Shown here: piece after piece, positions 62,071 through 64,000 of the stretch
Layout: each line of letters starts with the position of its first letter
Position numbering within the stretch: the stretch's first letter is position 1
DNA from: Rhipicephalus microplus
Taxonomy: Eukaryota; Arthropoda; Arachnida; Ixodida; Ixodidae
NCBI RefSeq assembly: GCF_043290135.1
Contig: NC_134710.1
Location: forward strand, 257,130,092-257,194,091
Direction: 5' to 3'
Length of the DNA stretch: 64,000 nt
The notes under the pieces: model-generated
The model's database searches: none
Told to the model about the DNA's origin: nothing
Seen by the model: the letters and a program-made list of their open reading frames with translations, nothing else
Position numbers and translations under genes: made by a program

Positions 62071-62634
62071 CTGTTTTGGAAAAAAACACTATATGTATGC
62101 CATGTAGTGTGTCACCTTAATGCATTTAATATTGCGTGACAGAAGCGTAGAGTCATACCAGGCATCAAAACATGTGAACTCTATAAGAAGTGGGTGTTTC
62201 GAAGGCCCACCCATTACAAAGCACTCAGACACATTCAATTATGGTTACCAGCAACAGCATCAAAAAGTGGAGGGCTTCTTAAGTTCGCATGTTGCTTTAT
62301 TGACAAGTAATGGGCCCTTTACTGATTTGCTAAAGGAAGAATGCTGGCGTGGCAAGCACTTAACAAATGTACTTGCAGTAGCCATTCCAAGAGTTTGAAA
62401 TGGTCATTGTTACGCTCATAGACATTTGTTTCTTTGTGGCACGGTTGGTTCCACCAAGAGCCGAAGCCAGGCTGTAATGGCGATGCACACATGGTGCCCG
62501 ATTATGCTATCTCATTCTACTCTTGAAGATCAAACTCAAACAGAACTTCAAGTTTTTTTTTTCTATGGTGTGCATTTTCACGTGAAAAACTTCTGCTTGT
62601 ACAACCCATGAAATAGTGGGAATGAAACAAGGTT

Positions 62635-62871
62635 GATTGATTTGTGGGGTTTAACGCCCCAAAACCACCATATGATTATGAGAGACGCCGTAGTGGAGGG
62701 CTCCGGAAATTTCGACCACCTGGGGTTCTTTAACGTGCGCCCAAATCTGAGCACACGGGCATACAACATTTCCGCCTCCATCGGAAATGCAGCCGCCGCA
62801 GCCGGGAATCGAACCCGCGACCTGCGGGTCAGCAGCCGAGTACCTTAGCCACTAGACCACCGCGGCGGGGC
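62635..62871 (-). mobile_element. Ruka-type tRNA-derived SINE
   Basis: This is full length at 237 bp with canonical A and B boxes on the minus strand (GGTTCGATTCCCG). The duplication ATGAAACAAGGTT lies at 62622-62634 and 62872-62884, identical on both sides, so insertion is recent. Confidence 0.95.
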
Positions 62872-62970
62872 ATGAAACAAGGTTACCTACCACATTAATC
62901 TAAAGCAGCCACAAGTACTTGTGGCTACAATGATGGCTACAATGAATTGGAACTGTTAAAGAAGCTCCTT

Positions 62971-63208
62971 GATTGATTTGTGGGGTTTAACGTCCCAAAA
63001 CCACCATTTGATTATGAGAGACGCCGTAGTGGAGGGCTCCGGAAATTTTTGACCACCTGGGGTTCTTTAACGTGCACCCAAATCTGAGTACACGGGCCTC
63101 TAACATTTCCGCCTCCATCAGAAATGCAGCCGCCGCAGCCGGGAATTGAACCCGCAACCTGGGGGTCAGCAGCCGAGTACCTTAGCCACTTGACCACCAC
63201 GGCGGGGC
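62971..63208 (-). mobile_element. Ruka-type tRNA-derived SINE
   Basis: This is full length at 238 bp, highly similar to the copy 100 bp to its left. The 14 bp duplication TAAAGAAGCTCCTT lies at 62957-62970 and 63209-63222, perfect on both sides. Confidence 0.95.
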
Positions 63209-63689
63209 TAAAGAAGCTCCTTCTAAAAAAAAAAAAAATGACCTCAACTCAGTTTTGCGCTTGTAGGCCACCAACTAAATTTTCCATTCTAATATGCACT
63301 ATGCACTGCAGTAATGTTTTTGGAAATCAATTGAATATTTTGTATTGCATATCAACAGAAGAAGAAGTTTATTTGAAACAAGTGGTTTTGGACGGCCACG
63401 GACGGATGCTCAAGTAATGTGCAATCAGCACCAGCAAGATGCACCAATCTTTGCCACAGCTATTTTTGTCATTTCCGAATGACAGAAATGCTCTCCATAC
63501 TGGTAATGGTAAAGCACGCTGCCAACCATATATGTAATAGACATTAATGCATCTGGTCGAATATGTGAGGCTTTGCAATGGTTATCATATCCCTAAAGTT
63601 GAACACAGCCATGCATAAAGAGCCGAAATGCTTACTGCACTGATGTGTCCAGCGTTACAGCACCAGTGTACCTTCAACGTGATCCCATC

Positions 63690-64000
63690 ACTGATCATCA
63701 TCATCATCATCATCGGCCTGGCTACGCCCACTACAGAACAAAGGCCTCTCCCATGATCCACCAAACAACCCAATCTTGTGCTTTCCATTGCCACATTATA
63801 CCTGCAAACTTTTTCATCTCATCGGCCCACATAACTTTGTCTCCCCTTCGTGCGTTTGCCTTCTCTGGGAATCCAGACAGTTACCCATAATGACAAACGG
63901 TTAGCCTGCTTACGTGCCTGGCCCATATCAATTTCCTCTTCTTGATTTCAACTGCGATATCCTTAACCCCCGTTTGTTCCCTGACCTACTGCTCTCTTTT
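63690..64000 (-). mobile_element. LINE retrotransposon 3' end
   Basis: Read on the minus strand, the translation resembles the end of tick LINE reverse transcriptases: RGDKVMWADEMKKFAG.., with an adjoining I.ARHVSRLTV stretch. It is followed by a (GAT)n tail (63696-63713) of the kind seen at the 3' ends of these elements. It has frameshifts and stops. The 5' part continues beyond the window. Confidence 0.75.

Noticed and set aside
63690..63720. (ATC)n run as an independent microsatellite
   Set aside because: It is best explained as the 3' tail of the LINE that starts here on the minus strand.

Overview
The window is eukaryotic DNA, almost certainly from a hard tick (Ixodidae). The main clue is a run of tRNA-derived SINEs of the tick Ruka type, with a conserved ~235 bp body and target-site duplications. 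Other clues are pogo/Tigger elements at very high density, TTAA-flanked MITEs, long (TA)n tracts, and a host gene with small coiled-coil exons in multi-kb introns. No prokaryotic features, CRISPR arrays or operons are present.

HOST GENE. One real gene spans most of the window on the minus strand: an EVI5-family Rab GTPase-activating protein (TBC domain plus long coiled-coil tail). I placed 13 coding exons from 60054 down to the stop codon at 9663-9665. All have splice sites and compatible phases and together encode about 568 residues. They cover the last third of the TBC domain, the conserved coiled-coil linker, four related coiled-coil repeats (three with an xLREAE-type core) and a divergent C-terminus. 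The N-terminus and first TBC exons lie beyond 64000. The first AATAAA after the stop, read on the minus strand, is at 8794-8789.

MOBILE DNA. Nearly everything else recognisable is transposon. There are seven pogo/Tigger-related elements; one (24575-26927) has an intact 509-residue transposase, and the rest are stopped, interrupted or internally deleted. There is a 2.9 kb THAP-domain transposon with a 9 bp target duplication (31361-34270), and a Helitron-type helicase/endonuclease remnant (38543-41010). A dead Ty3/gypsy retrotransposon (49856-56070) is split by a 4.0 kb TTAA-flanked element carrying a broken Mutator-like/Kolobok-type transposase. A LINE 3' end runs off the right edge. The MITE families recur: AGGCTTGTG ends with 10 bp duplications, AGGGGCCC ends with TTAA, and CTGTATTTAC ends with TA.

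ARCHITECTURE. Insertions are deeply nested: gypsy > TTAA element > Tigger > MITE at 49.9-56.1 kb; Helitron > 10-bp-TSD MITE > TTAA MITE at 38.5-41 kb; SINE inside SINE at 61.8 kb; SINE inside a Tigger ORF at 35.4 kb; Tigger inside a THAP transposon at 31.9 kb; hAT-like element inside a Tigger-like element at 29 kb. Two large fold-back structures (7929-8604 and 20218-21320) and several perfect short hairpins (32167, 33694, 33734) are also present. I found no convincing new defence or metabolic system. The most notable items are the intact Tigger with its PCNA-binding-like tail, the nested insertions that give a relative chronology, and the THAP element.
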